Part shown: positions 5,259 to 11,151 of the stretch, piece after piece
Layout: every line of letters begins with the position of its first letter
Numbering within the stretch: position 1 is the first letter of the stretch
Assembly: GCA_002413305.1 (NCBI GenBank)
Contig: DHWS01000009.1
Span: 1-13,582, forward strand
Source of the DNA: Actinobacteria bacterium UBA5176
GTDB lineage: Bacteria; Actinomycetota; UBA4738
DNA length: 13,582 nt
Direction: 5' to 3'
Notes under the pieces: model-generated
Databases searched by the model: none
Seen by the model: the letters and a program-made list of their open reading frames with translations, nothing else
What the model was told of the DNA's origin: nothing
Program-made: the position numbers and the translations under genes

Positions 5259-6074
5259 ATGGCCCGGCCCATCGTCTTCCTCTCCGATTTCGGCCTCGAC
5301 GATGAGTTCGTGGGGACCTGCCACGGGGTGATCGCCAGGATCGCGCCCGACGGCCGGATCATCGACCTGACCCACGGGATCCCGCGCCAGGACGTGCTCC
5401 GCGGTGCGGTGGTGCTGGCCCGATCCCTTCCCTACATGCCGAAGGACGCCGTGTTCCTGGCCGTCGTCGACCCCGGTGTGGGGACGGGGCGGCGGAGGAT
5501 CGCGGTCTCGACGCCCTCCGGGCAGCTCCTGGTTGGGCCGGACAACGGGCTCCTGCAGTTCGCCTGGGAGGCCCTCGGCGGGGCGATGAAGGCGTTCGAG
5601 GTCAACTCCCGCGAGGCGATCCTCGAACCGCTTTCGGCGACCTTTCACGCCCGCGACGTGTTCGCCCCCGCCGCCGCCATGCTCGCCACCGGGTTCCCGC
5701 TCGAGGAGCTCGGCGACGAACTCGAACCCCGAACGCTGGTCACCCTCCCGTGGGTCGAGCCCCATGTCGAACCCGGCCGGATCCGTTGCCAGGTCCTCTC
5801 CGTGGACCGGTTCGGCAACGTGGCCCTGAACGCCCGGGCCGAGCACCTCCGCGAGGCTTCCCTCGACGGGGTGCCCGAGCTCGTCCTGGATGCCGGTGGC
5901 CGCTCGGTCCCCCTCGCCGGGGCGGTGACCTTCGGCGACCTGGAAGAGGGCCAGGTGGGCCTGCTGGAGGATTCCTCCGGGTGGCAAGCTGTGGTCCTGA
6001 ACGGGGAGAGCGCGGCGACCGCCCTCGGCCTCCGGCCGGGAGACGGCGTCCTGCTCCACGGGACGGGCGGGTAG
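5259..6074 (+). CDS. S-adenosyl-L-methionine hydrolase (adenosine-forming), DUF62 family
   Basis: A 271-residue protein of the SAM hydroxide adenosyltransferase (DUF62) family, related to the fluorinase and chlorinase. It is expected to split SAM to adenosine and methionine with water or hydroxide. It starts with the family N-terminus IVFLSDFGLDDEFVG (5-19). The catalytic triad known from archaeal members (Asp68, Arg75, His127, from memory) fits D71, R78 and H130, in VVDPGVG (69-75) and TFHARDVFAPAAA (128-140); VGPDNGLL (92-99) and the C-terminal domain motif DRFGNVALN are also present. The halide-handling loops of true halogenases are not apparent. It starts 38 nt after bS22 with GGGGTG as a weak Shine-Dalgarno, and its stop overlaps the -10-like box of the epimerase gene. 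The role beside a ribosomal protein gene is unknown; SAM homeostasis is one idea. Confidence 0.93.
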   Translation: MARPIVFLSDFGLDDEFVGTCHGVIARIAPDGRIIDLTHGIPRQDVLRGAVVLARSLPYMPKDAVFLAVVDPGVGTGRRRIAVSTPSGQLLVGPDNGLLQFAWEALGGAMKAFEVNSREAILEPLSATFHARDVFAPAAAMLATGFPLEELGDELEPRTLVTLPWVEPHVEPGRIRCQVLSVDRFGNVALNARAEHLREASLDGVPELVLDAGGRSVPLAGAVTFGDLEEGQVGLLEDSSGWQAVVLNGESAATALGLRPGDGVLLHGTGG

Positions 6075-6077
6075 GCT
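6072..6077 (+). promoter_or_regulatory. -10-like box (TAGGCT) overlapping a stop codon, before the epimerase gene
   Basis: TAGGCT contains the TAG stop of the SAM hydrolase gene and ends 12 nt before ATG 6090. An AAGAAGGA Shine-Dalgarno-like stretch (6078-6085) lies between. It could be an internal promoter with a very short leader, or chance. Confidence 0.3.
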
Positions 6078-6089
6078 AAGAAGGATCCC

Positions 6090-7130
6090 ATGGGACAGCG
6101 AGTGATGATCACGGGCATCTCCCGGCACCTCTCGGCGAAGCTCGCCCAGCGGCTCGAAGGCGACCCCGCGATCGAGTACCTGATCGGGGTGGACACCGAG
6201 GAGCCCGAATACGACCTGGAGCGGACCGAGTTCGTCCGCGCCGATATCAAGAACCCGCTGATCCTGAAGGTCATGGAGACGGCGGAGGTCGACACGCTGG
6301 TCCACCTGAACGTGATTGCCACACCGACCCGGGTCGGGGGACGGAGCGCGATGAAGGAGATCAACGTCATGGGGTCGCTGCAGCTCCTGGCCGCGGCGCA
6401 CAAGTCCGACCGCCTCCGCAAGGTCGTGGTGAAGTCCACCACCGCGATCTACGGCGCCACCGCCCGCGATCCCGCGGTCTTCGCCGAATCCATGGCCATG
6501 GAGTCCGCTCCGGTGACGGGCTACGCGAAGGACTCGGTGGAGGTCGAACAGGCCGCCCGTGACTTCGGCCGCCGGCGGAAGGACGTGGTGACCACGATCC
6601 TGCGGTTCGCGAACTTCATGGGCTCGGAGATCGAGACGCCGCTCACCCGGTACTTCTCGTTGCCGGTGGTCCCGACGGCCATGGGATACGACCCCCGGAT
6701 CCAGTTCGTGCACGAGGACGACGCCGTGGAGGTGCTCCGCCGGGCGACCGTCGAGGACCACCCGGGCATCTACAACGTGGCCGCCGACGGCGTGCTCCTG
6801 CTCTCGCAGGCCATCCGGATCTGCGGGAAGTTCGCACTCCCCGTGGCGTTGCCTCTCGCCGCCCCTCTGGCCGGGGTCATGCGGCGCATCGGGTTGGTCG
6901 ACTTCCCGCGGGACCAGCTCCAGTTCCTGGTGTACGGGCGGGTCGCCGACAACGCCCGGATGAAGCATCGGTTCGGCTTCCACCCCGCCTACACGACGCG
7001 GGAGGCGCTGGAGGAGTTCGTCGCGGGGCAGCGGTTCCAGCGCTTCGTGACGCCGGAGCGGGCCGAACGCTGGCAGCAGGACGTCTACGACTACCTGCGC
7101 CGCAAGGCTCGCCGGGAAGCGGAGGTCTGA
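6090..7130 (+). CDS. NAD-dependent epimerase/dehydratase-like extended SDR, Rv0501-like
   Basis: A 346-residue extended-SDR protein, annotated galE2-like in mycobacteria (Rv0501, from memory). It has a Rossmann start VMITGISRHLSAKLA (5-19), where the usual TGxxGxxG has become TGISRHLS; an acidic strand end IGVDTEEP (32-39); FVRADIKNPL (48-57); VHLNVIATP (71-79); a KSTTAIYG segment (115-122); and GYAKDSVEVE (144-153). The expected catalytic YxxxK is not present: Y145 is followed by K147 at +2. NAD binding and true epimerase activity are therefore uncertain. Its start is 15 nt after the SAM hydrolase stop, and its own stop is 1 nt before the acyltransferase start, so the two are tightly coupled. 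The pair may act in lipid or cell-envelope metabolism; this is inferred from context. Confidence 0.87.
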   Translation: MGQRVMITGISRHLSAKLAQRLEGDPAIEYLIGVDTEEPEYDLERTEFVRADIKNPLILKVMETAEVDTLVHLNVIATPTRVGGRSAMKEINVMGSLQLLAAAHKSDRLRKVVVKSTTAIYGATARDPAVFAESMAMESAPVTGYAKDSVEVEQAARDFGRRRKDVVTTILRFANFMGSEIETPLTRYFSLPVVPTAMGYDPRIQFVHEDDAVEVLRRATVEDHPGIYNVAADGVLLLSQAIRICGKFALPVALPLAAPLAGVMRRIGLVDFPRDQLQFLVYGRVADNARMKHRFGFHPAYTTREALEEFVAGQRFQRFVTPERAERWQQDVYDYLRRKARREAEV

Positions 7131-7131
7131 G

Positions 7132-8184
7132 ATGCCCGAAGCGCAGGTCATCCACCTCGACGAAGCCCGGCCGGGTCGGTCGGTCGCCACCCGGCGAACC
7201 GCCGCTCCCGCCCCCCGCGGCCGGAAGGCGGCGTTCGAACGCTGTCAGGCCATCACGGCCAGCGGGAACCTGTGCCGGAACCGCGCGCTGGCGAACGGGT
7301 TCTGCACGGTCCACCGCCCACCGCCCCCCCGGGAGCGCATCGGCCCGTTCGACTCGGAGGACGTCCGGCGTGCCCTGGACCTGGCCCGCCGGCGCCTGCT
7401 GGGCCAGTACGAGGTCGACGAGTTCGGCTTCGACCCGGAGTTCACCGAGAAGGTGGTGCTTCCGCTGGTCCGCCCCTTCCACCGTCGGTACTGGCGGGTG
7501 GACTGGCTGGGCCTGTCGAACGTCCCGGCGAAGGGCGCCGCCCTTCTGGTGTCGAATCACGCCGGCACCGTGCCGGTCGACGCCCTGGTGATGAAGTTCG
7601 GCCTGCTCGACGTCCATCCTGCGCACCGGCACGTGCGGTTGCTGGCCGCGGACCTGGCGTTCCGCATGCCGTTCGTGGGGCCGATGGCCCGGCGGATGGG
7701 GAACACATTGGCCTGCAGCGAGGACGCGCTCCGGCTGCTCCGTGCCGGCGAGCTGGTGGGGGTGTTCCCGGAGGGATACAAGGGCGTCGGGAAGGGCTGG
7801 AAGAACCGGTACCACCTGCAGCGGTTCGGGCGGGGCGGGTTCGTCGAGGTGGCGCTGCGGGCCGGCGTGCCGATCATCCCGGTCGGGATCGTGGGATCGG
7901 AGGAGATCTATCCGATGATCGCCGACCTGAAGCCGCTGGCCCAGCTGTTCGGCTTCCCGTACTTCCCGATCACCCCGACCTTCCCGCTGCTCGGGCCCCT
8001 CGGCCTGATCCCCCTGCCGTCGAAGTGGATCATCGAGTTCGGCGAGCCCATCCACACCGAGGAGTACGGGCCGGAGGCGGCCGACGACCCGATGCTGGTG
8101 TTCGATCTCACCGACCGGATCCGCGACCAGGTCCAGCAGATGCTGTACCGGAACCTGATGAAGCGCCGCTCGACGTTCTTCTGA
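7132..8184 (+). CDS. PlsC-like (lysophospholipid/MGAT-like) acyltransferase with N-terminal zinc-knuckle-like motif
   Basis: A 350-residue protein, 1 nt downstream of the epimerase gene. Residues about 105-345 form an LPLAT-type acyltransferase: LLVSNHAGTVPVD (138-150, H143 with D150, spacing HX6D instead of the classical HX4D), FPEG (212-215) in GVFPEGYKG, and IIPVGIVGSEEIYP after it. This fits the Rv0502-like group, expected to acylate a lipid at the inner membrane face; the acceptor is unknown. Before it lies a low-complexity Arg/Ala/Pro start (12-34) and then Cys38, Cys48, Cys58 and His61 (CxAxTxxGxxC, x9, CxxH), a motif like small zinc-binding knuckles found in unrelated proteins. An unconserved N-terminal linker is the simplest alternative reading. 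Confidence 0.88.
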   Translation: MPEAQVIHLDEARPGRSVATRRTAAPAPRGRKAAFERCQAITASGNLCRNRALANGFCTVHRPPPPRERIGPFDSEDVRRALDLARRRLLGQYEVDEFGFDPEFTEKVVLPLVRPFHRRYWRVDWLGLSNVPAKGAALLVSNHAGTVPVDALVMKFGLLDVHPAHRHVRLLAADLAFRMPFVGPMARRMGNTLACSEDALRLLRAGELVGVFPEGYKGVGKGWKNRYHLQRFGRGGFVEVALRAGVPIIPVGIVGSEEIYPMIADLKPLAQLFGFPYFPITPTFPLLGPLGLIPLPSKWIIEFGEPIHTEEYGPEAADDPMLVFDLTDRIRDQVQQMLYRNLMKRRSTFF

Positions 8185-8185
8185 G

Positions 8186-8227
8186 CTGAGCCTTGAGGAG
8201 GACGAGCCGCCGGTCCTGTCGGCTCAG
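8186..8227 (+). terminator. Two-tier stem-loop after the acyltransferase gene
   Basis: Outer stem CTGAGCC (8186-8192) with GGCTCAG (8221-8227), inner stem AGGAC (8199-8203) with GTCCT (8213-8217), 9-nt loop. It starts 2 nt after the stop of the acyltransferase gene. There is no T-run, so it is a possible Rho-dependent or U-less terminator, or a leader structure of the next gene. Confidence 0.4.
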
Positions 8228-8299
8228 GGACCTTCGACTCGGTTCTTCGGGCTGGCGCTCGTCCATCATCCTTCGAAACGCCAGAGGGAGGAGGGCAGG

Positions 8300-8506
8300 A
8301 TGGCGGATGTGCGGTGGGGCCACGCCCAGGCCTACGTCGACATGCTGTACGGGGAGGTCGCCGAGTACGTCCCCCGCCCGGTGATCGTCGCCGACCCCTC
8401 GGCCGAGGTCGTGGAGGCCATCATCGGCCGGATCTCGGGCGAGATCGTCGCGGTCGACGAGCCGCAGGTCGAATTCGTCACCGACTGGTCGCTGTCGGCC
8501 GCCTAG
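8300..8506 (+). CDS. Hypothetical small protein, 68 aa
   Basis: ATG 8300 follows a strong purine-rich Shine-Dalgarno (GGGAGGAGGG, 8286-8295). The 68-residue product is acidic, with no signal peptide, TM segment or Cys. It reads as an alpha/beta mini-domain: a helix (HAQAYVDMLYGEVAEYV, 8-24), a strand (PVIVAD), a helix (AEVVEAIIGRIS) and a strand (GEIVAVDE). I do not recognise the family. It is separated from the acyltransferase by 115 bp containing a stem-loop, and converges on the GNAT gene with 13 bp between the stops. Confidence 0.7.
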   Translation: MADVRWGHAQAYVDMLYGEVAEYVPRPVIVADPSAEVVEAIIGRISGEIVAVDEPQVEFVTDWSLSAA

Positions 8507-8515
8507 GCGGACCGA
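8495..8515. terminator. Hairpin between convergent genes, possible bidirectional terminator
   Basis: CCGCC-TA-GGCGG (8499-8510) is a perfect 12-bp palindrome, extended by TCGG/CCGA (8495-8498 and 8512-8515) with one bulged A. It contains the TAG stop of the 68-aa gene and lies 4 bp short of the GNAT stop. There is no T-run on either side. Confidence 0.4.
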
Positions 8516-8519
8516 GCGG

Positions 8520-8966
8520 TCAGAGCGGGAACGTGAAGTAGTAGCCGTCCTTCGACATCCCCGCGATCTCGTAGAACCGGTGGGCCACGTCTCGCGCCCA
8601 GCCCGACTCCAGCGTCAGCTCGTAGCAGCCGTGCTCGCGGGCCACGTCGAACGCACGCTCCAGGAGCGCCCGGCCGGCCCCGGTTTCCCGGGCTCCCGAG
8701 GTCACGATCAGGTCCGGGACCCACGCCTGCGGCGAAACCCGGTTCAGCCGGTCCCGGAACTCCAGCGAGATGAATCCGACCAGCGTGCCATCGTCGGCTT
8801 CGGCGACGAGCGACGATGCGTCGGCTCGCCCGACGTGCCGAAGGTAGACCTGGCGCGCCTCGTCAACTGTCGAGGGAGTCAGCGCCGGACGACCGAGCTC
8901 CGCCAGCAGCGCCGACACCGCGTCGAAGTCCCCGGCCTCCGCCTTCCGGACCCGCGTGGCGGTCAC
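8520..8966 (-). CDS. GNAT family N-acetyltransferase
   Basis: 148 residues, a normal length for a single GNAT domain transferring an acetyl group from acetyl-CoA to an unknown amine. It begins with the usual first strand (MTATRVRKAEAGDFDAV). Motif A is in VPDLIVTSGARETGAGRALL (83-102), where RETGAG (93-98) fits the (Q/R)xxGx(G/A) pyrophosphate-binding loop; motif B follows with the C-terminal AHRFYEIAGM. I chose GTG 8966 because it overlaps the stop of the upstream 58-codon gene as GTGA and starts the domain exactly; a frame extending to 9014 adds a Pro-rich stretch within that gene and has no Shine-Dalgarno. Expression is therefore probably coupled to the small membrane protein. Confidence 0.88.
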   Translation of the reverse strand: MTATRVRKAEAGDFDAVSALLAELGRPALTPSTVDEARQVYLRHVGRADASSLVAEADDGTLVGFISLEFRDRLNRVSPQAWVPDLIVTSGARETGAGRALLERAFDVAREHGCYELTLESGWARDVAHRFYEIAGMSKDGYYFTFPL

Positions 8967-9139
8967 GGCGAGGGAGAACCGCTCGGGGAGGGGAGGGGTG
9001 AGCGCGTCACGCACCCGGATGTCTGCCCCGGCCCGCAGAATCGCCCGGAGCTCTTGTGCGCCGCCATCAACTGGAAGACCGCAGCCACCACGATCAGCGT
9101 GAACAGGACGATCAGTGTGATGAAGGTGAACCTCCGCAC
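8963..9139 (-). CDS. Small single-TM protein, leaderless, coupled to the GNAT gene
   Basis: A 58-codon frame from GTG 9139 to TGA 8963. After an RR pair (2-3) comes one long hydrophobic helix (about residues 4-26, with TLIVLFTLIVVAAVF), then a polar tail with two Cys (CGPGQTSGC) and a Pro/Ser-rich end (SPLPSPSGSPSP). A TAGCCT -10 box ends 7 nt before the GTG, a leaderless arrangement, and its stop overlaps the GNAT start as GTGA. The N-in, C-out topology is inferred from the positive N-terminus. I know no family. It would be doubtful by itself, but promoter, TM helix and overlap agree. Confidence 0.65.
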   Translation of the reverse strand: MRRFTFITLIVLFTLIVVAAVFQLMAAHKSSGRFCGPGQTSGCVTRSPLPSPSGSPSP

Positions 9140-9146
9140 GGACAGG

Positions 9147-9152
9147 AGGCTA
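9147..9152 (-). promoter_or_regulatory. -10 box (TAGCCT) of the small TM protein/GNAT pair
   Basis: TAGCCT (complement of 9147-9152) lies 7 nt before GTG 9139, the expected distance for a transcript starting at the start codon. It abuts the terminator of the upstream isomerase gene. Confidence 0.45.
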
Positions 9153-9170
9153 ACAAACGGCCAGGGGCCG
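9152..9170 (-). terminator. Rho-independent terminator of the isomerase gene
   Basis: On the minus strand, CGGCC (complement of 9166-9170), loop CCT, GGCCG (complement of 9158-9162), followed by TTTGTT (complement of 9152-9157). It starts 5 nt after the isomerase stop. This is the one hairpin in the window with a T-rich tail. The last T of the tail is the first base of the next gene's -10 box. Confidence 0.55.
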
Positions 9171-9175
9171 CCGGG

Positions 9176-10012
9176 TCAGCGCTTCGAGCGGGCTCGAACC
9201 GGCGCGAACAGCCGGCGCTCGCAGAACTCCCGGTTGCGGACCAGGACCTCGTGGAGGGCCTCTTCGTCGGCCACCCACGGGCGGAGGTCCAACTCGATCG
9301 AGATGGCCCCGGCGAACCCGTCGGCCGCGACGTCGTCCAGGAACCCCCCCAGCGGCAGCACGCCCTCCTGGTACACGGGCAGGTGCGAGTCCCACCCCTT
9401 GCCCGCGTTGTTCGAGAGGTGCACGTGCTGGATCTGGTCCCGGTACTGCGCGTACGTCTCCCGGATGTCGATGCCGGCCACGGCGGCGTGCGAGGTGTCG
9501 AGCACCAGGTATGGGAAGCGTTCGAGGTCCTCGAATCCCTGGGAGGCGTGGAACCGCACCCCGCCGCTCTCGCCGCGCAGCCGGATCGGGAACATGTTCT
9601 CCACCGCCACCGTCACGCCCGTCCGGGCGCTGAAGGCCGCCAGGTCCGATTCGACCCACCGCCGGAACCGGACCTGCCAGCGGTAGGGCGGATGGATGAC
9701 CACCAGGGGCGCTCCGACCTCCTCGGCCAGGTGCACGGCCCGGTAGATCTTGCCGGTCGGATCCGGCCCCCACACCCGACGGGTGACCAGCAGGAATGGG
9801 GCGTGGATGGCTTCGACGCGCAGACCGAACTCCTCGGCCAGGGGCAGCATGAGGTGGGCCTCCTGCGTGGACGGGTCCTGGGTGACCATGACCTCGACCG
9901 CCTCGAAGCCGGCTTCGGCGATGTGCCGGAAGGCTTCCCGCAACGGCTGCCGGAACCACGGGGCAGTCGAGAAGAGGAGTCGGGCGCGCGGTTTGACCTG
10001 CTTGTCCTTCAT
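9176..10012 (-). CDS. Sugar phosphate isomerase/epimerase-like TIM-barrel protein (AP endonuclease 2 superfamily)
   Basis: 278 residues, of usual length for the xylose isomerase-like TIM barrel (PF01261). Barrel strands and probable metal ligands can be followed: GFEAVEVM (35-42), VEAIHAPF (66-73), LVVIHPPY (103-110), VAVENMFP (135-142, E138), LVLDTSHAA (169-177, D172 and H175), QHVHLSNN (195-202), a D208/H210 pair and SIELDL near the end. Sugar isomerase, epimerase and hydroxypyruvate isomerase relatives share this site, so the substrate is open. ATG 10012 is preferred: TACAAT lies 10 nt upstream, and the open frame continuing to 10195 is low-complexity and crosses the divergent promoter region. 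It ends with a terminator. Confidence 0.85.
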   Translation of the reverse strand: MKDKQVKPRARLLFSTAPWFRQPLREAFRHIAEAGFEAVEVMVTQDPSTQEAHLMLPLAEEFGLRVEAIHAPFLLVTRRVWGPDPTGKIYRAVHLAEEVGAPLVVIHPPYRWQVRFRRWVESDLAAFSARTGVTVAVENMFPIRLRGESGGVRFHASQGFEDLERFPYLVLDTSHAAVAGIDIRETYAQYRDQIQHVHLSNNAGKGWDSHLPVYQEGVLPLGGFLDDVAADGFAGAISIELDLRPWVADEEALHEVLVRNREFCERRLFAPVRARSKR

Positions 10013-10022
10013 GGGCGACTCG

Positions 10023-10028
10023 ATTGTA
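10023..10028 (-). promoter_or_regulatory. -10 box (TACAAT) of the isomerase gene
   Basis: TACAAT (complement of 10023-10028) matches five of six consensus bases and ends 10 nt before ATG 10012. The transcript would have a leader of about 0-4 nt. No clear -35 at 16-19 nt spacing. Confidence 0.5.
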
Positions 10029-10109
10029 GGGGGCGGGCACGGTTCGGACCGAAACGCCATGTGAACGTCGTGTGAAGCCGGCGATCGCGGATGGTTGCCC
10101 GCCGGCCGC

Positions 10110-10123
10110 TCCCACGGGTGGGA
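10110..10123. promoter_or_regulatory. Inverted repeat in a divergent promoter region
   Basis: TCCCAC-GG-GTGGGA is a perfect inverted repeat centred about 20 bp upstream of the TAAGCT box, covering where a -35 would be. It may be an operator or a chance GC-rich hairpin. Confidence 0.3.
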
Positions 10124-10135
10124 CGGGCCGCCGGG

Positions 10136-10141
10136 TAAGCT
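10136..10141 (+). promoter_or_regulatory. -10 box (TAAGCT), probable leaderless start of the AttH-like gene
   Basis: TAAGCT ends 7 nt before GTG 10149, and no Shine-Dalgarno fits in the gap. It would drive the three-gene plus-strand group to the right edge. Confidence 0.45.
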
Positions 10142-10148
10142 TCGGAGC

Positions 10149-11141
10149 GTGTCCGAAAGCGACAACCTGCCCATCACCGACGGCCGGCCCGGCACCTACG
10201 AGGTTTGGTTCCTGACGTTCACCGACGCGGCGAGCGGACGTGCCTTCTGGGTCCGTTCGACGCTGCTCAATCCGGTGAAGGGACGCGGCCCGCAGGAGGC
10301 CGGCGTGTGGTTCGCCGCCTTCGACCGCTCCGACGCGAACGGGACCTTCGGCATCCACCGCACGACGTCCGGGGCCGAGGTCGACCCGCTGACCTTCCGG
10401 GTCCGGATCGGGGACGTGGAGATGGGCTCCGGGTACGCGCGCGGTTCGCTGGCCGGCGGGGGCCACTCGGTGGCGTGGGACCTCGAGTTCCCGACCGGGG
10501 AGCCCACCAACCGGCTGCTGCCGGACCTGCTGTACCGGGGGAGCCTCGCGCCGACGAAGCCCTATTCGCCGAACCCGTCTACACGCGTCTCCGGCACGGT
10601 CACGCTCGACGGCCGCGAGCTCAGGGTCGAGGGCGCGGCCGCCCAGCAGGGCCACTTGGCCGGTGGCCGGCATGCCGAACGATGGGCGTGGGCGAACTGC
10701 TCGGACTTCGAGGGGGAGGAGGCCGTCGTCCAGGCCCTGACCGCCCAGGGCCGGCGCGGGCCGCTCACCACGCCGTACACCACGTTCGTGAGCGTGCTGT
10801 GGCAGGGGCGGTGGGTCCGGCTGTCGAAGGTGAGCGGGAAGCGCGACTTCGGCCTGGGCACCTGGCGGATCGACCTGGCGAACCGGCGTCACCGGTTGAC
10901 CGGTCGGATCGAAGCTCCCGTGGCGGCCATGATCCGGGCCCGCTATCAGGACCCCGACGGTGTGCCCCGGTTCTGCCACAACAGCGAGATCGCTTCGGCC
11001 CGCCTGGCGCTGTTCGAGCGGAAGGCCGGCGGGTTCGAGGAGATCGCCCTGCTGGAGTCGCGCGGGACCACGCACGCCGAATGGGCCGGCCGGACGCCCG
11101 CCACAGCGGTCGAGCACGAGTTCGCGGAGGTCGGCGCGTGA
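10149..11141 (+). CDS. AttH/CrtC-like lipocalin-type beta-barrel protein
   Basis: 330 residues, no signal peptide, rich in predicted beta strands with many Trp and Gly. QGHLAGGRHAERWAWANC (167-184) resembles the central signature of AttH/hydroxyneurosporene (CrtC)-like and tocopherol-cyclase-like proteins, which are two-lobed lipocalin-like barrels binding isoprenoid or lipid ligands. The N-terminal half has AFWVRSTLLNP and GVWFAAFDR, similar to the first lobe of those proteins. The exact family is uncertain and no substrate can be given. GTG 10149 is chosen because of the -10 box 7 nt upstream; the frame is open to a TTG at 10095, inside the promoter region. The acyl-CoA synthetase gene starts 10 nt after its stop, so lipid or fatty acyl chemistry is a reasonable context. 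Confidence 0.72.
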   Translation: MSESDNLPITDGRPGTYEVWFLTFTDAASGRAFWVRSTLLNPVKGRGPQEAGVWFAAFDRSDANGTFGIHRTTSGAEVDPLTFRVRIGDVEMGSGYARGSLAGGGHSVAWDLEFPTGEPTNRLLPDLLYRGSLAPTKPYSPNPSTRVSGTVTLDGRELRVEGAAAQQGHLAGGRHAERWAWANCSDFEGEEAVVQALTAQGRRGPLTTPYTTFVSVLWQGRWVRLSKVSGKRDFGLGTWRIDLANRRHRLTGRIEAPVAAMIRARYQDPDGVPRFCHNSEIASARLALFERKAGGFEEIALLESRGTTHAEWAGRTPATAVEHEFAEVGA

Positions 11142-11151
11142 AGGCACCCGC

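Noticed and set aside
5259..6074. A fluorinase or chlorinase instead of a SAM hydrolase
   Set aside because: The D-R-H triad and FHARDVF motif fit the hydrolase group, and there are no halometabolite genes nearby.
5061..7190. A 709-codon minus-strand open frame opposite the SAM hydrolase and epimerase
   Set aside because: Its protein is low-complexity Arg/Gly/His-rich with no domain; it mirrors the codon bias of the two real genes.
8967..9014. N-terminal extension of the GNAT protein to 9014
   Set aside because: It has no Shine-Dalgarno, lies inside the 58-codon gene, and the GNAT domain begins at 8966.
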